Shown here: positions 1 through 9,311 of the stretch, piece after piece | Layout of the letters: the number at the start of each line of letters is the position of its first letter | Position numbering within the stretch: the stretch's first letter is position 1 | Source: Paracoccaceae bacterium | GTDB lineage: Bacteria > Pseudomonadota > Alphaproteobacteria > Rhodobacterales > Rhodobacteraceae | DNA: 32,422 bases | Assembly (NCBI GenBank): GCA_023383015.1 | Contig: JAHDXW010000021.1 | Location: 51,777 to 84,198 of the forward strand | Direction of reading: 5' to 3' | Notes under the pieces: model-generated | What the model saw: only the letters and a program-made list of their open reading frames with translations | Database searches by the model: none | Told to the model about the DNA's origin: nothing | Translations under genes and position numbers: made by a program

Positions 1-2
1 TG

Positions 3-797
3 CGGGCGGGGCGGCCGGCGGGGGGGGGGCCCGCGCCCCCCCCCCCGGCGCCCGGCCCCCCCGCCCCCCCCCCGGGCCCCCCGCGGGGGGCGCGGCCCGC
101 CCCGCCGCCGGCGGCCCCCTCGGCACCGCCCGCAGCCGCCGCGAGACCCGCCGCCGCGGCGCCCCCCGCCGCCGGCCCGCCCGATGCCGCCGCAATGCTT
201 GCGCAGGCGCGCCTGGCCGCCGCCGCCGCCGGCGACCTCGTCGCGCTGGCCGCCGCCATGGCCGCCTTCGAGGGGCTGGAGATCCGCCGCGGCGCCAAAA
301 GCTTCGTCTTCGCCGACGGCAACCCGCGGGCGCGCGTCATGGTCGTCGGCGAGGCGCCGGGGCGCGAGGAAGACATCGAGGGCCGCCCGTTCGTCGGCCG
401 TGCCGGCCGCCTGCTCGACCGCATGTTCGCCGCGATCGGCCTGGCGCGCGACGCGGGCGATCCTGCCCGCGCACTCTACATCACCAACGTCCTTCCCTGG
501 CGCCCGCCGGGCAACCGCACGCCCACCGCCGAGGAGACAGCGCTGATGACCCCCTTCCTGCAGCGCCACATCGCGCTCGCCGATCCCGCCATCCTGGTCA
601 TCATGGGCAACACGCCGGCGCAGGCGCTGCTCGGCCGCGGCGGCATCCTCGGCCTTCGGGGGCAGTGGACGGCGGCGGCCGGCCGGCCGGCGCGTCCGAT
701 GACCCATCCCGCCTATCTGCTCCGCAACCCCCTTGCCAAGCGCGAGGCGTGGGCCGACCTTCTGTCCATCCGCGACCGCCTGCGCGAGCACGCATGA
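3..797 (+). CDS. Uracil-DNA glycosylase, family 4-like (5' end cut by window)
   Basis: Removes uracil from DNA to start base-excision repair in the cytoplasm. The frame is open from the window edge, so the gene probably begins upstream. The first internal ATG is at 195, but the conserved region follows an Ala/Pro-rich stretch that reads through it, as expected for a linker. Numbering from that ATG, the motifs are GEAPG (52-56), GRPFVGRAG (63-71), the segment [14 protein letters not shown] (95-108) and the HPAYLLRN motif (171-178). The 200 residues from the ATG contain no cysteine. Classical family 4 enzymes have four Cys ligands for a [4Fe-4S] cluster; at [11 protein letters not shown] the two expected positions are Thr and Trp. 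The stop overlaps the moaB start (ATGA, 794-797). The first 120 bases are long G and C runs and may be poorly assembled, so the N-terminal reading is uncertain. Confidence 0.85.
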   Translation, partial: RAGRPAGGGPAPPPPAPGPPAPPPGPPRGARPAPPPAAPSAPPAAAARPAAAAPPAAGPPDAAAMLAQARLAAAAAGDLVALAAAMAAFEGLEIRRGAKSFVFADGNPRARVMVVGEAPGREEDIEGRPFVGRAGRLLDRMFAAIGLARDAGDPARALYITNVLPWRPPGNRTPTAEETALMTPFLQRHIALADPAILVIMGNTPAQALLGRGGILGLRGQWTAAAGRPARPMTHPAYLLRNPLAKREAWADLLSIRDRLREHA

Positions 798-1336
798 ACC
801 GCATCGACGACAGCCGCCCCTTCATCCCGGTGCGCATCGCACTGCTCACCGTCTCCGACAGCCGCACCGCGGCCACCGACGCCTCGGGCGACCTTCTTGC
901 CGGCCGGCTGGCCGCGGCGGGCCATGTCCTGGCCGCACGCGACCTTCTGCCCGACGACCGGGCGGCAATCGCGTCCCGCCTGCGCGGCTGGATCGCCGAC
1001 CCCGCCGTCGACGTCGTCATTTCCACCGGCGGCACCGGGCTGACCGGCCGCGATGTCACCGTCGAGGCGCACCGCGACGTCTACGACAAGGAGATCGACG
1101 CCTTCGCGACCCTGTTCACGATCGTCTCGATGCAGAAGATCGGCACCTCGGCGGTCCAGAGTCGCGCCTGCGCCGGGGTGGCCGGCGGCACCTACCTGTT
1201 CGCGCTGCCCGGCTCGCCCTCGGCCTGCCGCGACGCGTGGGACGAGATCCTCGCCTTCCAGCTCGACCACCGGCACCGGCCGTGCAACTTCGTCGAGATC
1301 ATGCCGCGGCTCGAGGAGCATCTGCGACGGAAATGA
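794..1336 (+). CDS. moaB: MoaB-type molybdenum cofactor biosynthesis protein
   Basis: A 180-residue MoaB/MogA-family protein (MoCF-binding domain). Family members bind molybdopterin, and the MogA/MPT adenylyltransferase type adenylylates it before molybdenum insertion. Visible motifs are LLTVSDSR (18-24 region), the phosphate-binding STGGTGLTGRD (77-87) and LPGSPSACRDAW (138-149), all in the usual order and at normal length for a single-domain MoaB. The ATG is chosen because it overlaps the stop of the uracil-DNA glycosylase by four bases, which implies translational coupling; an upstream in-frame start would run deep into that gene. No other molybdopterin gene is in the window. Whether it acts as MoaB or MogA cannot be told from sequence alone. 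Confidence 0.92.
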   Translation: MNRIDDSRPFIPVRIALLTVSDSRTAATDASGDLLAGRLAAAGHVLAARDLLPDDRAAIASRLRGWIADPAVDVVISTGGTGLTGRDVTVEAHRDVYDKEIDAFATLFTIVSMQKIGTSAVQSRACAGVAGGTYLFALPGSPSACRDAWDEILAFQLDHRHRPCNFVEIMPRLEEHLRRK

Positions 1337-1379
1337 CGCCGGCGCCCGTACAAGCACCGCCTGTCACGCCGATGTGGGT

Positions 1380-1407
1380 TTGCCCGCCGGCGGTTGCGGG
1401 CTAACTC
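1380..1407 (+). promoter_or_regulatory. Candidate promoter with internal inverted repeat upstream of RND operon
   Basis: TTGCCC (1380-1385) and TAACTC (1402-1407) are 16 bases apart, 47 bases before the adaptor ATG. A 6-bp inverted repeat, GCCCGC (1382-1387) and GCGGGC (1396-1401), fills the spacer, as an operator might. A second short repeat, GGGGC/GCCCC (1410-1414 and 1424-1428), follows. The -10 match is weak and the repeats could instead be a moaB 3' hairpin; there is no T-run. Confidence 0.3.
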
Positions 1408-1454
1408 GTGGGGCCTCTCGCAAGCCCCGGAGGTCCGATGGGGAGTAGCCGCCG

Positions 1455-2927
1455 ATGCGCTTCCTGCGCCGCAGCCTGACCGGCCTGTTCCTGCTGGCGC
1501 TGACGGCCGGCCTGCTCGGGCTTGCGGCGCGCACCGTCTCGGATGCCGTGCAGGCGCGGCTGGCCGGGCCCGACCGCCCGCCGGTGGCGCGCGAACGGGT
1601 GTTCACCGTCAACGTGGTGCTGCCGCAGGCCCAGTCGGTGGCGCCGGTGCTGGCCACCTACGGCGAGGTGCGCAGCCGCCGCACGCTCGACCTGCGCGCG
1701 CCCAGCGGCGGGCGGGTGGTGGAGCTTGCACCGGCGATGGAGGACGGGGCGGCGGTGGCCGAGGGCCAGCTTCTGCTGCGCATCGACCCCGCCGACGCCC
1801 GCGCCGCGCGCGATCTCGCCGCTTCCGACCTCGCCCGCGCCGAGGCCGACCTGCGCGATGCCGCGCGGACGCTGGCGCTGGCCCGCGACGAGCTTGCGGC
1901 GGCCGAGTCGCAGGCCCGGCTGCGTGCCCAGGCGCTCGACCGCCAGCGCAGCCTCGTCAGCCGCGGCGTCGGCTCGGAGGCGGCAGCCGAGACCGCCGAG
2001 CTGGCGCTCGCCCAGGCCGAGCAGTCGGTGCTGTCGCGCCGCCAGGCGCTGGCGCAGGCCGAATCGCGCGTCGAGCAATCCGACGCGCTGCTGGCGCGCC
2101 AGCGCATCACCCTGGGCGAGGCCGAGCGGCGGCTTGCAGCCACCGAGGTCTACGCGGGCTTCGACGGCACGCTGTCGGACGTCACCGTGGTGCTTGGCGG
2201 CATCGTCACCGCCAACGAGCGGCTGGCCCGGATCATCGACCCCGCGGCGCTGGAGGTCGCCTTCCGGCTGTCGACCTCGCAGTACGCCCGGCTGCTGGAC
2301 GCCTCGGGCGCGCTGATCCCGGCCGAGGTGGAGGTCGCCCTCGATGTCCTCGGCCTCGAGATCGTGGCCCGGGGCACCCTGACGCGCGTCTCCGGGACCG
2401 TCGGCGAGGGGCAGACCGGCCGGCTGGTCTATGCCGCCATCGACAGCGCGCGCGGCTTCCGGCCCGGCGATTTCGTTGCCGTCCGGGTGGCCGAGCCGGT
2501 GCTGCGGGACGTCGCGCTGCTGCCGGCCACGGCAGTGGATTCGGCCGACACGATCCTTGTCGTCGGCGACGGCGAGCGGCTCGAGCAGCGGCCCGTCACC
2601 GTGCTGCGCCGCCAGGGGGATTCGGTGATCGTCCGCGCCGAGGGCGTCGCCGGAGCCGCGGTGGTGGCCGAACGCGCGCCGATGCTTGGCGCGGGCATCC
2701 TGGTGCGCCCGGTGCGCCCGGCTGCCGCAGTGGCGGCGGCCGCGGCGGGGGCCGAGGCGGCGGCGATGATCACCCTCGACCCCGAGCGCCGGGCCCGGCT
2801 GGTGAGCTTCGTGGAGGGCAACGGCCGGCTGCCCGCCGAGGTGAAGGAGCGGATCCTGTCCCAGCTGCGCCAGGAAGCGGTGCCGGCGCAGGTGGTGGCG
2901 CGGATCGAAGCGCAGATGGGCAGCTGA
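1455..2927 (+). CDS. RND efflux periplasmic adaptor (HlyD/MFP family)
   Basis: A 490-residue membrane fusion protein that links an inner-membrane RND pump to an outer-membrane channel. An N-terminal membrane anchor lies at about residues 7-25. A split lipoyl-like domain (about 75-110, and again after the hairpin) surrounds an Ala/Arg/Glu-rich alpha-helical hairpin (about 112-230), and a beta-barrel follows from about 240. After an Ala-rich run near 420 there is a predicted helical tail of about 55 residues, beginning LDPERRARLVSF, which is not part of the standard adaptor fold. The ATG has GGGAG nine bases upstream, and a GGAGGT at 1429-1434 lies further out. The permease starts two bases after the stop, so the two are an operon. 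No outer-membrane TolC-like gene or regulator adjoins it. The substrate is unknown. Confidence 0.92.
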   Translation: MRFLRRSLTGLFLLALTAGLLGLAARTVSDAVQARLAGPDRPPVARERVFTVNVVLPQAQSVAPVLATYGEVRSRRTLDLRAPSGGRVVELAPAMEDGAAVAEGQLLLRIDPADARAARDLAASDLARAEADLRDAARTLALARDELAAAESQARLRAQALDRQRSLVSRGVGSEAAAETAELALAQAEQSVLSRRQALAQAESRVEQSDALLARQRITLGEAERRLAATEVYAGFDGTLSDVTVVLGGIVTANERLARIIDPAALEVAFRLSTSQYARLLDASGALIPAEVEVALDVLGLEIVARGTLTRVSGTVGEGQTGRLVYAAIDSARGFRPGDFVAVRVAEPVLRDVALLPATAVDSADTILVVGDGERLEQRPVTVLRRQGDSVIVRAEGVAGAAVVAERAPMLGAGILVRPVRPAAAVAAAAAGAEAAAMITLDPERRARLVSFVEGNGRLPAEVKERILSQLRQEAVPAQVVARIEAQMGS

Positions 2928-2929
2928 GG

Positions 2930-5900
2930 ATGGCCGCCGACAGCGGGCCCGCCCGCCGCGGCACGACCGCCGCCAACCCCATCCTCGGCTACTTCACCCG
3001 CCACGGGACGGCGGCCAACCTGGTGCTGGTGCTGATGCTGATGGCCGGGCTGGTCGCCCTGCCGAACATGCGTGCCCAGTTCTTCCCCGATGTCGTGATC
3101 CAGGAGGTCTCGGTGTCGGTCACCTGGTCCGGGGCGGGGGCCGAGGACATCGACACCGCCATCGTCCAGGTGCTCGAACCCGCGGTGCTGGCCGTCGAGG
3201 GGGTGGAGGGCACGACCGCGCGCTCGACCGAGGGGCGGGCGGTGATCACCGCCGCCTTCGCCCCCGGCGCGGACATGAACCGCGCCGCCGAGGACGTGCA
3301 GGCGGCCGTCGACGCCATCCGCACCCTGCCGGCCAGCGCCGACGAGCCGTCGGTCACGCGCGGGGCCTGGCGCGACCGGGTGACCGACGTGGTCGTGCAC
3401 GGGCCGGTCTCTGTCGACCAGCTCGGCCGCTTCGCCGACGAGTTCGTGACGCGGCTGTTCCAGGCAGGGGTGACACGGACGACCATCCAGGGCTTCGCGG
3501 CGCCGATGATCCGGGTGGAGTTGACGTCCGAATCGCTCATCCGGCACGACATCGCCATGGCCGAAATCGCCGCGGCGATCGCCGGCGAGACCGCCGCCGC
3601 CCCCGCCGGCGACGTCTCGGGCGGAGCGGCGCGGGTGCGCACCGGCAGCCCCCGGCGCACCGCCGAGGAGATCGCCGGCATCGTCCTGCGCTCGCGCCCC
3701 GACGGCTCTGCCCTGACGCTGGGCGAGGTCGCCCGCGTCACCCAGGAGGGGATCGACCGCGACCGCGCCTATTTCGTCGGGCCGAACCCCGCCATCGCCG
3801 TCCGCGTCGACCGCGCCGACGACGGCGACGCCATCGCCCTGCAGGCGACCGTGCAGCAGGTCGCCGCGGCACTGCAGGCGACCCTGCCCGAGGGGGTGAA
3901 GGTCGAGCTGATCCGCACCCGCGCCGAGATGATCACCGACCGCCTCGCGCTCTTGATCGACAACGGCCTCGTGGGCCTCGGGCTGGTGCTGCTGCTGCTG
4001 TTCCTGTTCCTCAACGCGCGCACCGCGCTCTGGGTGGCGGCCGGGATCCCGGTGGCGATGCTGGCCGGCATCGCGGCGATGTATGCGATGGGGATGACGC
4101 TGAACATGATGTCGCTGTTCGCGCTGATCCTGACGCTGGGGATCGTCGTCGACGACGCCATCGTGGTGGGCGAACACGCCGACCACCGCCGCCGGGTGCT
4201 GCGCGAGGGGCCCGCCGCGGCGGCCGAGAACGCAGCCACGGTGATGGCCGCGCCGGTGATCGCCTCGACGCTGACGACGGTGATCGCCTTCTTCGGGCTG
4301 GTGGCGATCGGCGGCCGCTTCGGCGAGCTGATCCGCGACATCCCGCTGACGGTGATCGCGGTGCTGCTCGCCTCGCTGGTGGAATGCTTCCTGATCCTGC
4401 CCGCGCACATGCGCCACGCCCTCACCCACGCCGCGCGCGAACGCTGGTACGACTGGCCGAGCCGTACGGTGAACCGCGGCTTCGACCGCATCCGCGCGGC
4501 CGTCTTCCGGCCGCTGATCGCCGGGGTGATCTGGGCGCGCTATCCGGTGATCGCCGGTGTCGTGCTGGCGCTTGCCTCGCAGGTGGCGCTGATCATCCGC
4601 GGCGACGTGCCGTGGCGCTTCTTCGACGCTCCCGAGCAGGGCTCGATCACCGGCAATTTCGCCATGCTGCCCGGCGCCACCCGCGACGACAGCATGGCGA
4701 TGCTGCGCGAGCTGCAACGCGCCACCGAGGAGGTGGCGGCACGCTATGCCGCCGAGCACGGGGTGAACCCGCTCACCTTCGTGCTGGCCGAACTCGGCGG
4801 CAACTCCGGCCGCGCCCTGCCGTCGGCCGAGACCAAGGAGGCAGGCCTGCTCGGCGCGATCTCGATCGAGCTGATCGAGCCCGACCTGCGCCCCTACTCC
4901 AGCTTCGCCTTCCTCGCCGCCCTGCAGGAGGCGGTGCGCGCCCACCCGCTGGTCGAGGAACTGTCGTTCCGCGGCTGGCGGTCGGGCCCGGGGGGCGATG
5001 CGCTGTCGGTCCGCGTCGCCGGCGCCGACAGCGCCACACTGAAGGCCGCCGCCGAGGCGATCAAGACCGCCCTTGCCCCCTTTCCCGAGGTCTCGGGCCT
5101 CGAGGACAACCTCGCCTATGACAAGGAGGAGCTGATCCTTGCCCTGACGCCGCAGGGGCAGGCGCTGGGCTTCACGGTCGAGGCGCTGGGACGGGTGCTG
5201 CGCGACCGGCTGAACGGCATCGAGGCGGCGCGCTTCCCCGACGGGCCGCGCACCGCGACCGTGCGGGTGGAACTGCCGGGCTCGGAACTGACGGCCGACT
5301 TCCTTGACCGGACGCTGATGCGGGCCCCCTCGGGCCAGTACCTGCCGCTGGCCGACATCGTCACCGTCGAGACCCGCCAGGGCTTCTCGACCATCCGGCG
5401 CGAGAACGGGCTGCGGCTGGTCACGGTCGCGGGCGACGTCTCGGGCGACGACCCCGCCCGCGCCGCCGAGATCACCGACTACCTGCGCGCCAGCATCCTG
5501 CCCCAGATCGAGGCCGACTTCGGCGTCACCACCCAGATGTCGGGGCTGGCCGAGCAGGAGCGCGACTTCTTCTCGGACGCGCTTACCGGCCTCGTGCTCT
5601 GCCTTCTGGGCATCTACCTCACCCTCGCCTGGGTGTTCGCCAGCTGGACGCGCCCGCTCGTGGTGATGGCGGTGATCCCCTTCGGCCTCGTCGGCGCGAT
5701 CTGGGGGCATGCGGTCTGGGGAATGGCGCTGTCGCTGTTCTCGGTGGTCGGGATCATCGGCATGATCGGGATCATCATCAACGACGCCATCGTGCTGGTC
5801 GCCACCGTCGACCAGTACGCGCGCAGCCGCGGCCTCTTCCCCGCCATCATCGATGCCGCCGCCGACCGGCTGCGGCCGGTGCTGCTGACGACCCTGACCA

Positions 5901-6382
5901 CCGTCCTCGGCCTCGCCCCGCTGCTGTACGAAAGCTCCAGCCAGGCGCTGTTCCTCAAGCCCACGGTGATCGCGCTGGCCTACGGGCTGGGCTTCGGCAT
6001 GGTGCTGGTGCTGCTCCTGGTGCCGGCGATCCTTGCCGTGCAGGCCGACATTGCCCGCACCCTGCACGCCTTCCGCCGTGCCTTCCGCCCGGCGGCGGCG
6101 AGCGTGGGCCTGCGCGCGGGCCTTGCCCTGGCCGCCGGGGCGGTGGCGGCCCTGTTCGCGGTGACGGTCGGCGCGGTGCTCCTGACCGGGGATTTGCCCG
6201 CCGCGCTGGCAGCGGCGGTGGCAGAGGCGCTTCCGGGCGTCTCTGCCGGCGACGCGCTGGTGCTGGCGGCGGCGCTGTTTGTCGCGGGCAGCGCGGCGGT
6301 GCTGCTGGCCGTCTACGCCCTGGCCGGGCTTGTGGTCGCGCTCGGCTCGGCCCGCCGCCGGCGGCGGCGGCGGGCCGTCTGA
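2930..6382 (+). CDS. RND efflux permease (AcrB/MMPL superfamily)
   Basis: A 1150-residue proton-driven inner-membrane pump. The N-terminal transmembrane helix (about 25-45) is followed by a large periplasmic loop beginning with the usual [11 protein letters not shown] segment. The proton-relay helix carries the Asp pair D408-D409 in [12 protein letters not shown], almost the same numbering as AcrB D407/D408. The second half repeats the pattern and holds [11 protein letters not shown] in the matching helix. The body ends near residue 1045; about 100 further residues follow with two extra hydrophobic segments and a terminal run of seven arginines, so it is longer than a typical 1020-1050-residue pump. 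The ATG gives the normal N-terminus; the open frame upstream only shadows the adaptor gene. It is probably co-translated with the adaptor (gap of two bases). Substrate cannot be inferred. Confidence 0.93.
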   Translation: MAADSGPARRGTTAANPILGYFTRHGTAANLVLVLMLMAGLVALPNMRAQFFPDVVIQEVSVSVTWSGAGAEDIDTAIVQVLEPAVLAVEGVEGTTARSTEGRAVITAAFAPGADMNRAAEDVQAAVDAIRTLPASADEPSVTRGAWRDRVTDVVVHGPVSVDQLGRFADEFVTRLFQAGVTRTTIQGFAAPMIRVELTSESLIRHDIAMAEIAAAIAGETAAAPAGDVSGGAARVRTGSPRRTAEEIAGIVLRSRPDGSALTLGEVARVTQEGIDRDRAYFVGPNPAIAVRVDRADDGDAIALQATVQQVAAALQATLPEGVKVELIRTRAEMITDRLALLIDNGLVGLGLVLLLLFLFLNARTALWVAAGIPVAMLAGIAAMYAMGMTLNMMSLFALILTLGIVVDDAIVVGEHADHRRRVLREGPAAAAENAATVMAAPVIASTLTTVIAFFGLVAIGGRFGELIRDIPLTVIAVLLASLVECFLILPAHMRHALTHAARERWYDWPSRTVNRGFDRIRAAVFRPLIAGVIWARYPVIAGVVLALASQVALIIRGDVPWRFFDAPEQGSITGNFAMLPGATRDDSMAMLRELQRATEEVAARYAAEHGVNPLTFVLAELGGNSGRALPSAETKEAGLLGAISIELIEPDLRPYSSFAFLAALQEAVRAHPLVEELSFRGWRSGPGGDALSVRVAGADSATLKAAAEAIKTALAPFPEVSGLEDNLAYDKEELILALTPQGQALGFTVEALGRVLRDRLNGIEAARFPDGPRTATVRVELPGSELTADFLDRTLMRAPSGQYLPLADIVTVETRQGFSTIRRENGLRLVTVAGDVSGDDPARAAEITDYLRASILPQIEADFGVTTQMSGLAEQERDFFSDALTGLVLCLLGIYLTLAWVFASWTRPLVVMAVIPFGLVGAIWGHAVWGMALSLFSVVGIIGMIGIIINDAIVLVATVDQYARSRGLFPAIIDAAADRLRPVLLTTLTTVLGLAPLLYESSSQALFLKPTVIALAYGLGFGMVLVLLLVPAILAVQADIARTLHAFRRAFRPAAASVGLRAGLALAAGAVAALFAVTVGAVLLTGDLPAALAAAVAEALPGVSAGDALVLAAALFVAGSAAVLLAVYALAGLVVALGSARRRRRRRAV

Positions 6383-6413
6383 TCCGGCCTCCGAGGCAGG
6401 CGCCGCGGCGGTG

Positions 6414-7226
6414 CTAGCCGGCCGGGCAACCGGCCAGTTCCACGGCCGTGTCGGTGCCGATCAGCGTCAGCCGCAGGCCCGAGCGGTCCACCACCACCGG
6501 CCCGGCACCTTCGGGCAGGATGTCGGCGCTGGCCGTCAGCCACCCCTCGCCCGCCACGACCCGTGCCGAGGTGACCCAGAGCGCGGGGTCGGCCGTCTCG
6601 AAGGCCGCGGCGCGGATCGTCCCGGCCTGCGGCAGCGCCACCTCGGCGGTCACGCGCAGCCCGCCCGCCACCGGCTCGACCCGGCAGGCGTGGCGCGTGA
6701 CCCCGGCCTCGGCGGCCGCCAGCGGCCGGTCGGCCAGCGCCGCCGCGATCCGCGGCTCACGCGCGCCGGGCGCGACCAGCCGCGCCGCCACCCGCAGCGT
6801 CAGGGGCAGGCAGATGTCGTCGCAGACCCCGATCTCCACCTCTGCGGCCAGCGCCACCGGCGCTCCGGCCACCGCCGGGGTGACCTCGATTGGCAGCACC
6901 AGCCGGCCGGCATAGCCGATGCTCGCCCCCGCGCCGCCGCCGATCGCCACCGGCCGCGGCCAGTGCAGCCGCACCGCAGCGAGGTTGGCCGAACCAGTCC
7001 AGTCGAACGCGGGCGCGATGCCGGCCTCGCCCGGGGCGCGCCAGTAGGTCTTCCACCCCGGCGCAAGGGTCAGCGACAGCGCCGCCATATGGGTGCCCTG
7101 ACGGGTCCGCCAGCCGGGCAGAAGCTCGGCAACCACCACCGCATCGGGGACGGCGGCCGACTGCCCGGCCGCCGGACCGACGGGCGCAAGCGCCAGAAGC
7201 GCGGCCAGGGCGGAGCGCAGCACCAT
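6414..7226 (-). CDS. Periplasmic DsbD N-terminal-domain-like protein
   Basis: A 270-residue exported protein of the DsbD N-terminal-domain (DsbDalpha / ScsB-like) type. Family members relay electrons between disulfide-exchange proteins in the periplasm. A signal peptide covers about 1-22 (cleavage near AAG-QS). The family signature [13 protein letters not shown] (57-69) is clear, and the putative redox pair is C135 and C139 in GVCDDICLP. Two more cysteines, C181 and C267, could form a second bridge. The eight-helix membrane domain and C-terminal thioredoxin domain of full DsbD are absent and no adjacent gene supplies them. The ATG has GGGAGG about eight bases upstream. It is convergent with the RND permease (31-base gap) and divergent from the yqgE-type gene. 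The family assignment is good; the physiological partner is unknown. Confidence 0.82.
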   Translation of the reverse strand: MVLRSALAALLALAPVGPAAGQSAAVPDAVVVAELLPGWRTRQGTHMAALSLTLAPGWKTYWRAPGEAGIAPAFDWTGSANLAAVRLHWPRPVAIGGGAGASIGYAGRLVLPIEVTPAVAGAPVALAAEVEIGVCDDICLPLTLRVAARLVAPGAREPRIAAALADRPLAAAEAGVTRHACRVEPVAGGLRVTAEVALPQAGTIRAAAFETADPALWVTSARVVAGEGWLTASADILPEGAGPVVVDRSGLRLTLIGTDTAVELAGCPAG

Positions 7227-7364
7227 GGCGGCGAGCCTCCCGCATCGCGCGGGCGGCGGGAAATCACTTCTTGGCGACGGCACCGCGCCGAGGTGCCGCC
7301 GCCCCATTGCACCGCGCGCCGACGCGCCCGATGGTGGTTCGGCGGACGGAGGGGGACGACTCGG

Positions 7365-7919
7365 GTGGACCTCAGCGGCAAGCTCCTGATCGCGATGCCC
7401 GGCATGGGCGACCCGCGCTTCGAGCGCAGCGTCGTCTTCCTGTGCGCCCATTCGTCCGAGGGCGCGATGGGGCTGATCGTCAACAAGCCCGCTTCCGACA
7501 TCAGCTTCCGCGGGCTGCTCGACCAGCTCGGCATCGAGCCCGGCCCCGGGGCGGCCGAGATCCGGGTGCATTTCGGCGGCCCGGTCGAGCATGGCCGCGG
7601 CTTCGTGCTGCATTCGGGCGACTACCGTGCCAACAGCTCCACCCTGCAGGTGGACGACCGCTTCGGCATGACCGCGACGCTCGACATTCTCGAGGACATC
7701 GCCCGCGGCACGGGCCCGGCCAGTTCGATGCTTGCACTCGGCTATTCCGGCTGGGGGCCGGGGCAGCTCGAATCCGAAATCCGGCACAACGGCTGGCTGA
7801 CCGCCGAGGCGACGCCGGAGCTCGTCTTCTCCTCGCAGAACGCCAGCAAGTGGGAACGCGCGCTGCGGGCGCTGGGAATCGATGCGATCTCGCTGTCCTC
7901 GGCCGCCGGCCGCGCCTGA
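7365..7919 (+). CDS. YqgE/AlgH family protein (DUF179)
   Basis: A 184-residue cytoplasmic protein of the DUF179 family, widespread in proteobacteria; its biochemical role is not established. Family hallmarks are [15 protein letters not shown] at the N-terminus, GLIVNKP (about 38-44), [16 protein letters not shown] in the middle and [12 protein letters not shown] near residue 130. A GTG at 7365 is chosen because it begins exactly at the conserved family N-terminus and is preceded by a purine-rich GGAGGGGG about nine bases upstream; no in-frame ATG lies upstream. It is divergent from the DsbD-like gene across 138 bases. An old link of AlgH to alginate regulation in Pseudomonas should not be transferred. 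Confidence 0.92.
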   Translation: MDLSGKLLIAMPGMGDPRFERSVVFLCAHSSEGAMGLIVNKPASDISFRGLLDQLGIEPGPGAAEIRVHFGGPVEHGRGFVLHSGDYRANSSTLQVDDRFGMTATLDILEDIARGTGPASSMLALGYSGWGPGQLESEIRHNGWLTAEATPELVFSSQNASKWERALRALGIDAISLSSAAGRA

Positions 7920-8005
7920 GGCGCCGTAGGCCCGGCACGTCCGGCCCGCCACGGACCGCGCGGAGGGTTGGCCGGCTGCGGGCGCCCCGGCCCTGCCATT
8001 GCGGG

Positions 8006-8035
8006 TTGACGGCTGTGCCGCGCCCTTTCTAGCTT
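8006..8035 (+). promoter_or_regulatory. Candidate sigma70-type promoter for the RCC1 gene
   Basis: TTGACG (8006-8011) and TAGCTT (8030-8035) are separated by 18 bases, ending 31 bases before the ATG at 8067. The -35 matches five of six consensus bases, the -10 three of six. An AGGAGG Shine-Dalgarno follows at 8051-8056. The spacing and position fit; there is no experimental support. Confidence 0.42.
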
Positions 8036-8066
8036 GGCCGGCAGACCCGCAGGAGGATGAGACGAC

Positions 8067-9296
8067 ATGCCCTATCCGGCCAGCCGCCCCACCCGCACCG
8101 CCACGCCGGGCCGATGGCCCCTGTCGCCGCTTGCGGCCGCCTGCCTTCTGGCCGTCGCATCCGCCGCGGCGGCAACCCTCCTCTCGGCGGGGGCGCAGGC
8201 GGCGACGCCGGGGCAGCCGGCGCTCGAGGCCGGCGCCTACCACAGCTGCGCGCTGACCGCGGCGGGCGGGCTGCGCTGCTGGGGACGCAACGACAACGGT
8301 CAGCTCGGCGACGGCACGGTGGAGAACCGGCCGAGCCCAGTCGCCGTGCGGGGCCTTCCCGGCCCGGTGGTGGCCGTGACCTCGGGCGACCTGCACAGCT
8401 GCGCACTGACCGCGGCCGGGGCGGTGTTGTGCTGGGGCGACAACGAGTTCGGCCAGATCGGCGACGGGACCAACACCGACCGCCACCAGCCCACGCCGGT
8501 CGCCGGCCTAGAGGCCGGGGTGCGGGCGATCTCGGCCAATCACTATCACAGCTGTGCGGTCACCGGCAGCGGGTCGGCGCGCTGCTGGGGGCGCGGCGAG
8601 CATGCCCAGCTCGGCGACGGCTGGCGGAGCCACCGCAACCGCCCGGTGATGCCGGTCGGGCTGCGGCGCGGGGTCGTCGACATCGCCGCTGGGGGCCGCC
8701 ACAGCTGCGCGCTGACCGACGGGGGACGGGTAATGTGCTGGGGCTGGAACCAGCATGGCCAGGTCGGTGACGGCACCAAGGTCGACTGGTTGCAGCCGAC
8801 GCGGGTGCAGCGGCTGGGCCAGGCCACCGCCATCACCGCCGGCTGGGCCCACAACTGCGCCATTCTCGCCGCCAACGGGGGGCTGCGCTGCTGGGGGCGG
8901 AACTCGGCCGGCGGGCTCGGCGACGGCTCGATCGCCGACCGCAGCCTGCCCGTGCGCGTCCTCCGGCTCGGCTCGGGCGTTGCCGCAGTCACTGCCGGGG
9001 GCAGCCACAGCTGCGCCGTCACCACCGCCGGCGCAGCCTTCTGCTGGGGCTGGGGCGGGCACGGCAACCTCGGCAACGGCGCCTGGAGCAGCTCGCCGAC
9101 CCGGGTTCCGGTGCGCTCCCTCGCCCGCGGAGGGGCGGTGGCGATCCAGGCCGGCAGCGCCCACACCTGCGCGCTGACCGACAGCGGGGGTCTGCGTTGC
9201 TGGGGCTGGGGCGCCCACGGCCAGCTGGGCGACGGAGGCCTCGACAACCGCGGCGTGCCGGTGCGGGTCCGGGGCGGGGATTTCGGGCCGCGCTGA
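8067..9296 (+). CDS. Secreted RCC1-repeat seven-bladed propeller protein
   Basis: A 409-residue exported protein with no enzymatic motif. An N-terminal signal peptide (about 1-47, Ala-rich hydrophobic core, likely cleavage after GAQA) precedes seven tandem RCC1 repeats of about 50 residues that fill the rest of the protein. Each repeat follows the plan H-S-C-A-[LV]-T, about ten residues, C-W-G, then a GQLGDGT-like turn. Every blade has one Cys in the HSCA segment and one in CWG, 10 residues apart in six blades and 11 in the fifth, giving 14 Cys. That suggests one disulfide per blade in the periplasm or outside the cell. Seven repeats make one closed propeller. AGGAGG lies ten bases before the ATG. 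Eukaryotic RCC1 is a Ran exchange factor; that role does not apply here. Its binding partner is unknown. Confidence 0.88.
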   Translation: MPYPASRPTRTATPGRWPLSPLAAACLLAVASAAAATLLSAGAQAATPGQPALEAGAYHSCALTAAGGLRCWGRNDNGQLGDGTVENRPSPVAVRGLPGPVVAVTSGDLHSCALTAAGAVLCWGDNEFGQIGDGTNTDRHQPTPVAGLEAGVRAISANHYHSCAVTGSGSARCWGRGEHAQLGDGWRSHRNRPVMPVGLRRGVVDIAAGGRHSCALTDGGRVMCWGWNQHGQVGDGTKVDWLQPTRVQRLGQATAITAGWAHNCAILAANGGLRCWGRNSAGGLGDGSIADRSLPVRVLRLGSGVAAVTAGGSHSCAVTTAGAAFCWGWGGHGNLGNGAWSSSPTRVPVRSLARGGAVAIQAGSAHTCALTDSGGLRCWGWGAHGQLGDGGLDNRGVPVRVRGGDFGPR

Positions 9297-9311
9297 GCTG
9301 CCCCCCGGGCT

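Noticed and set aside
1394-2929. Upstream extension of the RND permease frame
   Set aside because: The frame is open back to 1394 but overlaps the adaptor gene and encodes Arg/Ala/Gly low complexity; the true start is at 2930.
2429-6067. Minus-strand open frame of about 1200 codons
   Set aside because: It lies opposite the RND adaptor and permease. Its translation is His/Arg/Gly/Asp-rich with no domains; GC-rich genes leave few stops on the other strand.
6383-6413. Possible terminator between the RND permease and the DsbD-like gene
   Set aside because: GCCTC/GAGGC is too short, the loop too small, and no T-run follows on either strand.
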